Source of the DNA: Actinopolymorpha cephalotaxi
GTDB lineage: Bacteria > Actinomycetota > Actinomycetes > Propionibacteriales > Actinopolymorphaceae
Reading direction: 5' to 3'
DNA: 64,000 nt
NCBI RefSeq assembly: GCF_013408535.1
Contig: NZ_JACBZA010000001.1
Location: 682,001-746,000, forward strand
The position numbers and the translations under genes are program-made. The notes under the pieces were generated by a model, which made no database searches, had not been told where the DNA came from, and saw nothing but the letters and a program-made list of their open reading frames with translations. The first letter of the stretch is position 1; every line of letters begins with the position of its first letter. Positions 25,064 through 32,998 of this stretch are shown in pieces.

Positions 25064-28000
25064 CCGACCGACTGTCCGCCACCCAGCTCGCGCTGCCGCT
25101 GGTCCGCGCCGACGGTGTCCGCTACACCGCCGTCGACCTGGCCCGGCTGTTGCGGCAGCACCCGCCGACCGCCGAACAGGCCGCGGTGATCCAGGCGCCG
25201 CTGGAGCCGGGCGTGATCGTCGCCGGCGCCGGTTCGGGCAAGACCGAGACGATGGCCGCCCGGGTCGTGTGGCTGGTCGCCAACGGGCTGGTGCTGCCCG
25301 AGCAGGTGCTCGGCCTCACGTTCACCCGCAAGGCGGCACGGGAGTTGTCGGCCCGCATCCGGCATCGGCTCGGCCAGCTGAGGGCCCGCGGTCACGTCAG
25401 CGTGGAAGCCGACGGGGACGCACCGCCCGGCGAGGTCAACGTCGCCACCTACGACGCCTACGCCCAGCGCATCGTGTCCGAACACGCGTTGCGGCTCGGG
25501 CGCGAGCCGGCCTCACGGCTGGTCACCCCGGCCACCGCCTGGCAGTACGCCACCCGGGTGGTGGAGACCTACGACGGGCCGATGGACGCGGTGGAGGCGG
25601 CGTTCTCCACCGTGGTCGACGCTGTCCTCGCCCTGCACGGCGAGATGAGCGGCCACCTGGTGACGGCCAGGCAGATCGCCGACTTCACCGCCGACCTGGT
25701 GGCCACCGTGACCAGCAAGCCCGCGGTCGCGCGCACCCGCAAGGCGCTGTACAGCAACGTCGCGGAGGCACTCGCCCGCCAGCAGGCACGGGTCGCCCTG
25801 CTGCCGCTGGTGCAGGCGTTCGAGGCGGAGAAACGCAAGCGGGAAGCGGTGGACTTCGCCGACCAGGCCGCGCTGGCCGCCCAGCTGGCCGAGGGTTTCG
25901 AGGAGGTCGGTGAGCGGGAACGCGAGCGCTACCCGATCGTGTTGCTGGACGAGTACCAGGACACCAGCCATGCCCAGCTGGCGATGCTGCGCGGGCTCTT
26001 CGGTGACGGCACCGGCCACCCGGTCACCGCCGTCGGCGACCCGTGCCAGTCCATCTACGGCTGGCGGGGCGCCAGCGCCGCGACGCTGGCGTCGTTCGGC
26101 AGCCACTTCCGCACCTCCGGCGGTGCGTCCGCGCCGACCCGCTCGCTCACCACCAGCTTCCGCAACGGCTCCTCGGTCCTCGCGGTGGCCAACGTCCTGG
26201 CCACGCCGCTGCGTCAGGGCGGCCTCGACGTACGAGAGTTGGCCGCGCATCCGGCCAACCCGAAGGGCCGGGTCGTGGTGTCGCTGCACCACACCGTGGA
26301 GGACGAGGCGGCCGACGTCGCGGTCCGCGCGCGGACGGTGTGGGACGCCGACGCGGACAACCGCGCCAAGGGGAAGCCGGGACGTACGGTCGCGGTGCTG
26401 GTCCGGCGCCGCAGCCAGATCGACCGGCTGGCCCACGCGTTGCGCGATGCCGGGTTGCCGGTGGAGGTGGTCGGCGTCGGCGGCCTGCTGTCGGCGCCCG
26501 CGGTCACCGACGTGGTGGCGACCCTGCGGGTGCTCGCCGACCCGGGCCGCGGCGACGCGCTGATGCGGCTGCTCACCGGGGCCAGGTGGCGGATCGGCCC
26601 ACGTGACCTGGACGCCCTCGGCCGGTGGGCTCGCCGGCTGGCCGCCGCCCCCGGGCTGTCCGGCGCCGGATCGAGTGGATCGGAGGGCTCGGAAGGAACG
26701 GGTGGAACGGACGGAGCCGGATCGGCCGAGCCAACAGCGTCAGCAGGGTCGGCAGCGTCAGCAGGGTCGGCAGAGTCAATGGGGTCGGCAGGGTCAACGG
26801 GGTCGGCCGGGTCGGACGAGCAGGCCGAGCCCGACGACGTGGACAACGCCAGCATCATCGACGCCCTGGACGCGGTGGACACCGCACCCGCAGACGGCTG
26901 GTTCTCACCGGAGGGGCGCCGGCGGCTCACGCTGTTCGCCCACGAGCTGCGATCGCTGCGCCGGCGGGCCGCACAGCCGCTGGTCGACCTGGTGGCCGAC
27001 GTCGTACGCACTCTCGGACTGGACGTGGAGATCGCCGCCCGTACCGGCGACGTGGCGGTGAGCCGGGCGGACCTGGACGCCTTCCTCGACGTCGCCGTCG
27101 GGTTCGCCGAGAGCGGCGAGGGCGTCTCGGTGGCGGCGTTCCTCGCCTACCTCGACGCGGCCGACACCGAGGAACGCGGCCTGGAGCCCGGGCAGGTGGA
27201 GGTCGCCGAGGAACGCGTCCAGGTACTCACCGTGCACGGTGCGAAGGGTCTGGAGTGGGACGTCGTGTTCGTACCCGGCCTGGTGGAGGGCGTCTTCCCG
27301 ACCGCCGGCGCGAAGGACAAGGCCTGGCTGACCGACCTGGGCGCGCTGCCGTTCCCGCTCCGCGGAGACCGGGACGCACTCCCGGTGCTCGACGTCGAGC
27401 ACACGCTGGACCAGAAGGAGGTCAAGGAGGCGTTCGACCAGTTCGTCGAGGACTGTGGCGAGCGTGCCCGGATCGAGGAACGCCGGCTCGCCTACGTCGC
27501 GGTCACCCGCGCGCGGCAGTTCCTGGTCTGCTCCGGCTACCGCTGGGACGAGACCCAACGGCCGCGGGAGCCGGGGGAGTACCTCCTGGAGATCGCCGAC
27601 GCCTGCCGCGCCGGTGCCGGCAAGGTCGGCATCTGGCACGGTGAGGTCGACCTGGAGGCGGGGAACCCGCTGACCGCACAGCCACGCCGGCACGCGTGGC
27701 CCTACGACCCGCTCACCTCGCGGCGCCGCACCGAGCTGGAGGTGGGAGCCGAGCTCGTCCGCCGGTCCAAGGCCGAGCTCGAGGCCGAGCGTGAGCTTCC
27801 CACGGAGGTGGCGCAGGCGGCCCTGGAATGGCAGCGGGACGTCGACCTGCTGCTCACCGAACGAGCCCGCCGGGTGAACCGCGACGAGATCGTCGTCACC
27901 CTGCCCGACCGGATGTCGGTGAGCCAGTTGGTGCAGTTGAAGCGCGAGCCGGAGGCGCTGGCGCGGTCGATCCGCCGGCCGGTCCCGCACGCGCCCAATC

Positions 28001-28557
28001 CGCTGGCCCGGCGGGGCACCGCGTTCCACGCCTGGCTGGAGTCGCGGTACGGCCTGCAGCAGTTGCTCGACATCGACGAGCTGCCCGGTTCGGCCGACGC
28101 GGAGGCCGAACCCGACGACGACCTCATCGCGTTGCAGGAGGCGTTCCTCGCCTCGGAGTGGGCCGACCGTGAGCCGCTCGAGGTCGAGGTGCCGTTCGAG
28201 CTTCTGGTCGGCGGCGTGGTCGTTCGCGGTCGCGCCGACGCCGTGTTCCCGGTCAGAGGCGGCGGCTCACCCGGGTCGGTGACCGCGGTCGTCGGCGGCC
28301 GGTCGGTCACCGCGATCGAGGTGGTCGACTGGAAGACCGGGCGACCGCCACGAGACGCAGAGGACGAGGCCGCCCGCACGGTGCAGTTGGCCGCGTACCG
28401 GCTGGCGTGGGCCCGGCTGACCGGGTTGCCGCTGGAGCAGGTGCGGGCCGCGTTCCACTACGTACGCCACAACCGGACCGTCCGGCCCGTCGACCTGCTC
28501 GACGCCGAGGGCCTGGAGGCACTCATCGCCGGTGTCCCCGAAGAGGACGGCGACTGA
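25060..28557 (+). CDS. adnB: AdnB: helicase-nuclease subunit
   Basis: The second AdnAB subunit, 1165 residues. Walker A is AGAGSGKTE (about 54-62), motif II LDEYQDTS (about 295), then GDPCQSIYGWRGA, LTVHGAKGLEWD and YVAVTRARQF. The nuclease domain has RGTAFHAWLE, RGRADAVF and EVVDWKTG (about 1087); it lacks the Fe-S cysteines seen in AdnA. A Gly/Ser-rich insert of about 60 residues (roughly 532-595) interrupts helicase domain 2. In mycobacteria the two motors and two nucleases work together on broken DNA ends. The GTG start overlaps the adnA stop, so expression is coupled. Confidence 0.93.
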   Translation: MTDRLSATQLALPLVRADGVRYTAVDLARLLRQHPPTAEQAAVIQAPLEPGVIVAGAGSGKTETMAARVVWLVANGLVLPEQVLGLTFTRKAARELSARIRHRLGQLRARGHVSVEADGDAPPGEVNVATYDAYAQRIVSEHALRLGREPASRLVTPATAWQYATRVVETYDGPMDAVEAAFSTVVDAVLALHGEMSGHLVTARQIADFTADLVATVTSKPAVARTRKALYSNVAEALARQQARVALLPLVQAFEAEKRKREAVDFADQAALAAQLAEGFEEVGERERERYPIVLLDEYQDTSHAQLAMLRGLFGDGTGHPVTAVGDPCQSIYGWRGASAATLASFGSHFRTSGGASAPTRSLTTSFRNGSSVLAVANVLATPLRQGGLDVRELAAHPANPKGRVVVSLHHTVEDEAADVAVRARTVWDADADNRAKGKPGRTVAVLVRRRSQIDRLAHALRDAGLPVEVVGVGGLLSAPAVTDVVATLRVLADPGRGDALMRLLTGARWRIGPRDLDALGRWARRLAAAPGLSGAGSSGSEGSEGTGGTDGAGSAEPTASAGSAASAGSAESMGSAGSTGSAGSDEQAEPDDVDNASIIDALDAVDTAPADGWFSPEGRRRLTLFAHELRSLRRRAAQPLVDLVADVVRTLGLDVEIAARTGDVAVSRADLDAFLDVAVGFAESGEGVSVAAFLAYLDAADTEERGLEPGQVEVAEERVQVLTVHGAKGLEWDVVFVPGLVEGVFPTAGAKDKAWLTDLGALPFPLRGDRDALPVLDVEHTLDQKEVKEAFDQFVEDCGERARIEERRLAYVAVTRARQFLVCSGYRWDETQRPREPGEYLLEIADACRAGAGKVGIWHGEVDLEAGNPLTAQPRRHAWPYDPLTSRRRTELEVGAELVRRSKAELEAERELPTEVAQAALEWQRDVDLLLTERARRVNRDEIVVTLPDRMSVSQLVQLKREPEALARSIRRPVPHAPNPLARRGTAFHAWLESRYGLQQLLDIDELPGSADAEAEPDDDLIALQEAFLASEWADREPLEVEVPFELLVGGVVVRGRADAVFPVRGGGSPGSVTAVVGGRSVTAIEVVDWKTGRPPRDAEDEAARTVQLAAYRLAWARLTGLPLEQVRAAFHYVRHNRTVRPVDLLDAEGLEALIAGVPEEDGD

Positions 28558-28623
28558 CGCGGGTGGCGACCGGGAACCCCGGGTCCGGGTGTCCTGCGAA
28601 GCACCAGGAGCGGGACCGGCGCG

Positions 28624-29577
28624 TCAGCCGGCGGTCGGCGCCGCCCACAGCCGGTCCGGGCCGATTCGGTAGAAGTCGCACGCGGTGCCGAAGAACACCG
28701 CGCGTTGTTCGCTCGCCGACAGGTCGGCGGTGAGGTCCTGGAAGCCGCCGAAGATCTGCGCGTACGTCGCCCACAGTGCGTCCACCGGGAAGTTGCTCGC
28801 GAACATGCACCGCTGCGGGCCGAACAGCTCGAGGGTGGTGAGCACCACCTCCCGCTGCAGGTCCGGTGTCCAGGTGGTGTGTGGAACCCCCAACCCGGAG
28901 ATCTTGCAGTACACGTTGGGGTTTCGCGCCACCAGTCGCATCGCGTTCCGCCAACCGGCCAGTCCGGGTAGTGACCGGTCGGCCGGCAACCCGGTGTGGT
29001 TGAGGACGATCCGGGTGCGGTCGAACTCCGCCGCGAGGTCGGCCGCCTCGTGCAGGTGCCACCACGGGACCTGCAGTTCGTAGTGCAGGCCGAGCGGCGC
29101 CAACCTCGCGAACCCTTCCCGCCAGCGCGGGTCGGTCATCGACGTGGGTTCGGACCGCGCCCGGTCCGGGGTGGGCGCGCCGCCGGGCTTGTGCCGGATC
29201 CCGCGGGTCAGCGGCGCGGCGGCGACCGCCGCCAGGTGTTCGGCGACGTCGGGTGCGTCCAGCACCGCGTGCCCGACGACCACGCTGGGCACGCCCGTCT
29301 TCTCCGCCAGCCCGCTCACCCAGGCGATCTCCGACAGCGTGTCGTCGACCCGCCACTCCGTCTCCACGAAGACGCTGCCCACCACGTCGAGCCCGCGGCC
29401 GGCGACGGTGGCGACGTCGGCGCGGAAGTCGGCCGGCAGGTAATCGCGCCGGATGCGCCCGTAGTCGCCGTACCGGAACGCGATCATCGGTTCCTCGACC
29501 AGCCACGGCTGCCCGCCCAGGCCGAGGTCCCACACGTGGTGGTGCGCGTCGACGACGGGACCGGTGTAGGGGCTCAT
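28624..29577 (-). CDS. Amidohydrolase-2 family protein (lactonase-like)
   Basis: A TIM-barrel metal-dependent hydrolase of the amidohydrolase-2 (PF04909) type. It shows VVDAHHHVWDLG at the N-terminus, then VETEWRVD, RGIRHKPGG, VLNHTGLP and MFASNFPVD. HHHxWD plus a late NFPVD resemble fuconolactonase and 2-pyrone-4,6-dicarboxylate lactonase relatives, so a lactone or cyclic acid substrate is plausible. The ATG at 29577 fits the family; another lies at 29607. It is divergent from a LacI gene, with a perfect 16-bp palindrome between them, and is probably co-regulated with the transport operon. Confidence 0.88.
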   Translation of the reverse strand: MSPYTGPVVDAHHHVWDLGLGGQPWLVEEPMIAFRYGDYGRIRRDYLPADFRADVATVAGRGLDVVGSVFVETEWRVDDTLSEIAWVSGLAEKTGVPSVVVGHAVLDAPDVAEHLAAVAAAPLTRGIRHKPGGAPTPDRARSEPTSMTDPRWREGFARLAPLGLHYELQVPWWHLHEAADLAAEFDRTRIVLNHTGLPADRSLPGLAGWRNAMRLVARNPNVYCKISGLGVPHTTWTPDLQREVVLTTLELFGPQRCMFASNFPVDALWATYAQIFGGFQDLTADLSASEQRAVFFGTACDFYRIGPDRLWAAPTAG

Positions 29578-29637
29578 CGCGGCCGCGTCGTCGAATGGCG
29601 AACGCATTTCGGCATGGCCATATTCGACCGCGCGGAA

Positions 29638-29653
29638 CGCTTTCCGGAAAGCG
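29638..29653. promoter_or_regulatory. 16-bp perfect palindrome, candidate LacI operator
   Basis: CGCTTTCCGGAAAGCG is self-complementary over all 16 bases, with the central CG step typical of LacI-family operators. It sits in the 268-bp gap between the divergent amidohydrolase and LacI genes, within about 60 bp of the amidohydrolase start. Binding is inferred from position and symmetry. Confidence 0.65.
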
Positions 29654-29845
29654 CGTTGCCGGTTTCCAGACGGCCGAATACGGCTGAACTTTCAGTGTTC
29701 TCTTCACTTGTCGAAATGAGTGCGAAAGTGCTTGCCCGACTCCTGTCCACGACAGGACAGGGGCGTTCCCCGCTACGGACATGTGCACGTAACGTCCACG
29801 CAGACAGGGATCTGCCGAATGTTCAGTGAAACGCGAGGAGTGCGG

Positions 29846-31000
29846 ATGGGGGCACGGCGGCGGTCGACACTGCGCGAGGTCGCTGCGCGTGCCGGTGTTT
29901 CGATCGGCACTGCCTCGGGTGTCTTCACCAGCAATGCGTCCGTTTCCGAACAGGCCCGCACAGCGGTGCTGGCGGCCGCGGAGGAAATCGGCTACCAACC
30001 GCGCCGGCGGCCGGCGGACACTCTCGCCGCGGGCGTTTCGGCGTTCGGCCTGCTGGCCCGTGGTGAGCACTACGTCGGGCCGGCAAACCCCTTCTACGGC
30101 CCGGTTCTCTACGGCGCCCAGTCGGCGATCGCGGCGCTCGGGGTGTCGTTGGTGATGGAAACCCTGCACGACGGCGACCTCGACGGCCGCGGGCTTCCGC
30201 TGGTGCTGCGCCGCCGGCAGGCGCAGGGGCTGCTGCTGGCGGGTTACCACGAACACCGCTACGTCGCGAGGTTGCTGGAGACCGGGACACCCTGCGTGCT
30301 GATCGACCATCTGGTCGAGGACCTGCCGGTGGACTGCGTACGCGCCGACGACCATCGTGGCGGCTACCTGGCCACCACCCACCTGCTCGACCTGGGGCAC
30401 CGCGACCCGCCACCGGCCATCATCACCGGGCCGTCGACGGCGTACTCCATCACCGCGCGGCTGGCCGGATATCACCGGGCGCTGGCGGAGTACGGCGTCC
30501 CTGCCGACCCCGCCTACGTCCGCGGGGGCCGGTTGTGCGCGGAGAGCGGGCGGGAGGAGATGGCCGCGCTGCTGGACCTGCCGGTGCCGCCGACCGCGGT
30601 CTTCTGCGGCAACGACAACACCGCCCTCGGCGCGATCGACCTGCTCCGCGAACGAGGAATCGCCGTGCCCACGGACGTCTCGGTGATCGGGTACGACGAC
30701 ATCGCGATGGCCGCGCACAGCGTTCCCGGGCTCACCACCATCGCCGTCGACAAGGAACTGCTCGGCATGCAGGCGGTGTGGAACCTCACCGAGCGGCTGC
30801 GCTTTCCGCACATGGGCTGGCGGGAGACCCGGGTCGGCGTGCACCTGGTGGTCCGCGGATCCACCGCACCACGCAACCCTCCCGCACCGCCACACGAGCC
30901 GGTCCGGCGGTCCCGGCCGGCCACCACGACCTCGGCCACCACGAACCTCACCACCTCGGCGACCTCAACCACCTCCACGACCTCAACCACACAAGGGTGA
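29846..31000 (+). CDS. LacI-family transcriptional regulator
   Basis: The helix-turn-helix reads STLREVAARAGVSIGTASGVF. The hinge region and periplasmic-binding-like domain follow, with NDNTALGAIDLLRERGI and VSVIGYDDIAMAAHSVPGLT, conserved in the family. The ATG at 29846 has GAGGAG just upstream; an ATG at 29819 would add nine residues. The last ~25 residues are an unusual Thr/Ser-rich tail with no family counterpart. The stop is 7 bp before the dioxygenase gene, so the regulator heads the transport operon and probably represses it until a sugar-like ligand is present. Confidence 0.93.
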   Translation: MGARRRSTLREVAARAGVSIGTASGVFTSNASVSEQARTAVLAAAEEIGYQPRRRPADTLAAGVSAFGLLARGEHYVGPANPFYGPVLYGAQSAIAALGVSLVMETLHDGDLDGRGLPLVLRRRQAQGLLLAGYHEHRYVARLLETGTPCVLIDHLVEDLPVDCVRADDHRGGYLATTHLLDLGHRDPPPAIITGPSTAYSITARLAGYHRALAEYGVPADPAYVRGGRLCAESGREEMAALLDLPVPPTAVFCGNDNTALGAIDLLRERGIAVPTDVSVIGYDDIAMAAHSVPGLTTIAVDKELLGMQAVWNLTERLRFPHMGWRETRVGVHLVVRGSTAPRNPPAPPHEPVRRSRPATTTSATTNLTTSATSTTSTTSTTQG

Positions 31001-31007
31001 TCGACAG

Positions 31008-31775
31008 ATGCGGCTGACCACGGCCGACAAACAGGCGTTGTACGACGACGGTCTCGTCCGCCTGCCCGGGATCGTTCCCAGCGAGCTTGTCAACGCGGCC
31101 TTGCGAGCGATCAACGGATCCCTCGGTTCCGAGGGCATCCATCCCGACGAGCTGGTGACCTTCCGGTCCCGGTCCTACACCCCCGAACTGCAGACCTCGC
31201 CGGCCATCACCGACCTGCTGTACCGGTCCCCGCTGTGGGAGGTCGCGGAGTCCGCGATCGGGGAGGGCGCGATCACGCCGGTGAACGGCGGTCAGATCGC
31301 GTTGCGCTTCCCCACCCCGGACGCGCCACACGACCCGCACGCCCACATCGACGGCATGTACAGCCCGCACAACGGTGTGCCCAAGGGGACGATCGCCAAC
31401 TTCACCGCACTGGTGGGGGTGTTCCTCAGCGACGTACCCACGCCGTACGCCGGGAACTTCACCGTCTGGCCGGGAAGCCACCGCCGGTACGAGAGCTACT
31501 TCCGCGAGCACGGCCCGGACTCCCTGCTAAACGGTATGCCGGACGTGGAGGTGGCCGAGCCGGTGCAGGTCACCGCCCGGGCCGGTGACGCGGTGCTGGC
31601 CCACTACCAGCTCGGGCACGGCATCGCCGGCAACGCCTCCCCGCACATCAGGTATGCGATCTTCTTCCGGCTCAGTCACGTCGACCACCAGTCGGTGCGC
31701 TGGGAGTGCATGACCGACATCTGGCGGGAGTGGGCGGGGATGCGCGACGTGGCGGCGGACGCGCCGGCCACCTGA
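31008..31775 (+). CDS. PhyH-type Fe(II)/2-oxoglutarate dioxygenase
   Basis: A 255-residue member of the phytanoyl-CoA dioxygenase superfamily. The iron-binding HxD is in HAHIDGMYS (about residues 111-115) and the distal His and 2-oxoglutarate-binding Arg in LGHGIAGN...HIRYAIFFR (about 203-223). FTVWPGSHRRY is the conserved product-side block. It begins 7 bp after the LacI gene. Members hydroxylate varied small molecules, so the substrate may be the compound imported by this operon. That link is inference. Confidence 0.9.
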   Translation: MRLTTADKQALYDDGLVRLPGIVPSELVNAALRAINGSLGSEGIHPDELVTFRSRSYTPELQTSPAITDLLYRSPLWEVAESAIGEGAITPVNGGQIALRFPTPDAPHDPHAHIDGMYSPHNGVPKGTIANFTALVGVFLSDVPTPYAGNFTVWPGSHRRYESYFREHGPDSLLNGMPDVEVAEPVQVTARAGDAVLAHYQLGHGIAGNASPHIRYAIFFRLSHVDHQSVRWECMTDIWREWAGMRDVAADAPAT

Positions 31776-31810
31776 CCCCGACCGATCCGTCTACCTACAA
31801 GGCGAGCCGA

Positions 31811-31846
31811 CTCGCCAACCGATCCGCCAACCGAATCGCCAACCGA
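31811..31846. repeat. Three 12-bp repeats ahead of the first ATPase
   Basis: Near-identical 12-bp units around TCGCCAACCGAT follow one another in the 116-bp gap between the dioxygenase and the first MalK-type gene. Confidence 0.85.
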
Positions 31847-31891
31847 CAAAGCGATCCGACCCGCGAACTGATCCCGGAAGGAGTGGTTGCC

Positions 31892-32998
31892 GTGCCCACC
31901 CTGGAGGTACGCGGCCTGGTGAAGCAGCTCGGTGACCACCGGGCGGTCGACGGCATGTCGTTCACGGTCGAGGACGGGCAGTTCTTCGTACTCCTCGGCC
32001 CGTCCGGCTGCGGCAAGACGACCACCCTGCGGATCGTCTGCGGGCTGGAGCATCCCGACGCGGGCGAGGTCGTCATCGGTGGCCGGGACGTGACCTCGCT
32101 GCCCTCGCGCGACCGCAACCTCGGGATGGTCTTCCAGGAGTACGGCCTCTACCCGAGCATGGACGTCTTCGGCAACATGGCGTACGGACTGCAGGCCCGC
32201 GGCGGCGTGGCCAAGGACGAGATCGAACGCCGCATCCGGGCGGCCGCGGACCGGCTCGACCTCGGCCCGCTGCTGAGCTCGCCGATCACCGACCTGTCCG
32301 GCGGCGAGCAGCAGCGGGTGGCGCTCGGCCGGGCGATGGTGAAGGACGCCGACGCGTACCTCTTCGACGAGCCGCTGTCCAACCTGGACCCGAAGCTGAG
32401 GTACCGGCTGCGCCGCGACATTCTCGCCCTGCACCGCGACAAGGGCCGCCCGAGCGTCTACGTCACCCACGACCAGACCGAGGCGTTCGCGATGGGCGAC
32501 GTGGTGGCGGTGCTGGCCAACGGCCGGGTACAGCAGATCGGCCCGCCGGACGAGCTGGCCGAACGCCCCGCCAACGTGTTCGTCGCCGGCTTCGTCGGCT
32601 CCCCGCCGATGAACCTGCTGCCCGCCCGGCTGCGGCCGGTGAACGGCGCGTACGTCGCGCACGGGCCGGACGGATCAGACACGGCCCTCCCGCTGCCGCC
32701 GGCGTGGAGCGACACGCTGTCGCGGTACGGCAAGGAGCAAGTGACGGTGGGCATCCGCCCCGACGCGCTGGTGCCGGCCGCCGACGGCGACGCGGCCATC
32801 AGCGGCGAGGTCACCGACGTGGAGCCGCTGATCGGGGAGACGGTGGTCCGGCTGCGGACAGCGGGCCGGATGATGGCCGCGATCTTCCGGGCCGGCGAGG
32901 AAGGCTCGCTCGCCCCCGGCGACTCCGTACGCCTCGACGTCGCCCCCGAGGGGCTGCGGCTGTTCGACCACGACAGCGAACAGGCGCTGATGCCATGA
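31892..32998 (+). CDS. MalK/UgpC-type ABC transporter ATPase (first of three)
   Basis: A 368-residue sugar-importer ATPase. Walker A is GPSGCGKTT (about 36-44), the signature LSGGEQQR, Walker B YLFDEPLSNLD and the switch HDQTEA. A C-terminal TOBE-like regulatory domain (about 235-368) follows, as in MalK and UgpC. The GTG at 31892 is preceded by GGAAGGAG. The stop overlaps the GroEL-like gene in an ATGA, so the ATPase and chaperonin-like protein are translationally coupled. Which permease pair it serves is uncertain because two more ATPases lie downstream. Confidence 0.93.
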   Translation: MPTLEVRGLVKQLGDHRAVDGMSFTVEDGQFFVLLGPSGCGKTTTLRIVCGLEHPDAGEVVIGGRDVTSLPSRDRNLGMVFQEYGLYPSMDVFGNMAYGLQARGGVAKDEIERRIRAAADRLDLGPLLSSPITDLSGGEQQRVALGRAMVKDADAYLFDEPLSNLDPKLRYRLRRDILALHRDKGRPSVYVTHDQTEAFAMGDVVAVLANGRVQQIGPPDELAERPANVFVAGFVGSPPMNLLPARLRPVNGAYVAHGPDGSDTALPLPPAWSDTLSRYGKEQVTVGIRPDALVPAADGDAAISGEVTDVEPLIGETVVRLRTAGRMMAAIFRAGEEGSLAPGDSVRLDVAPEGLRLFDHDSEQALMP

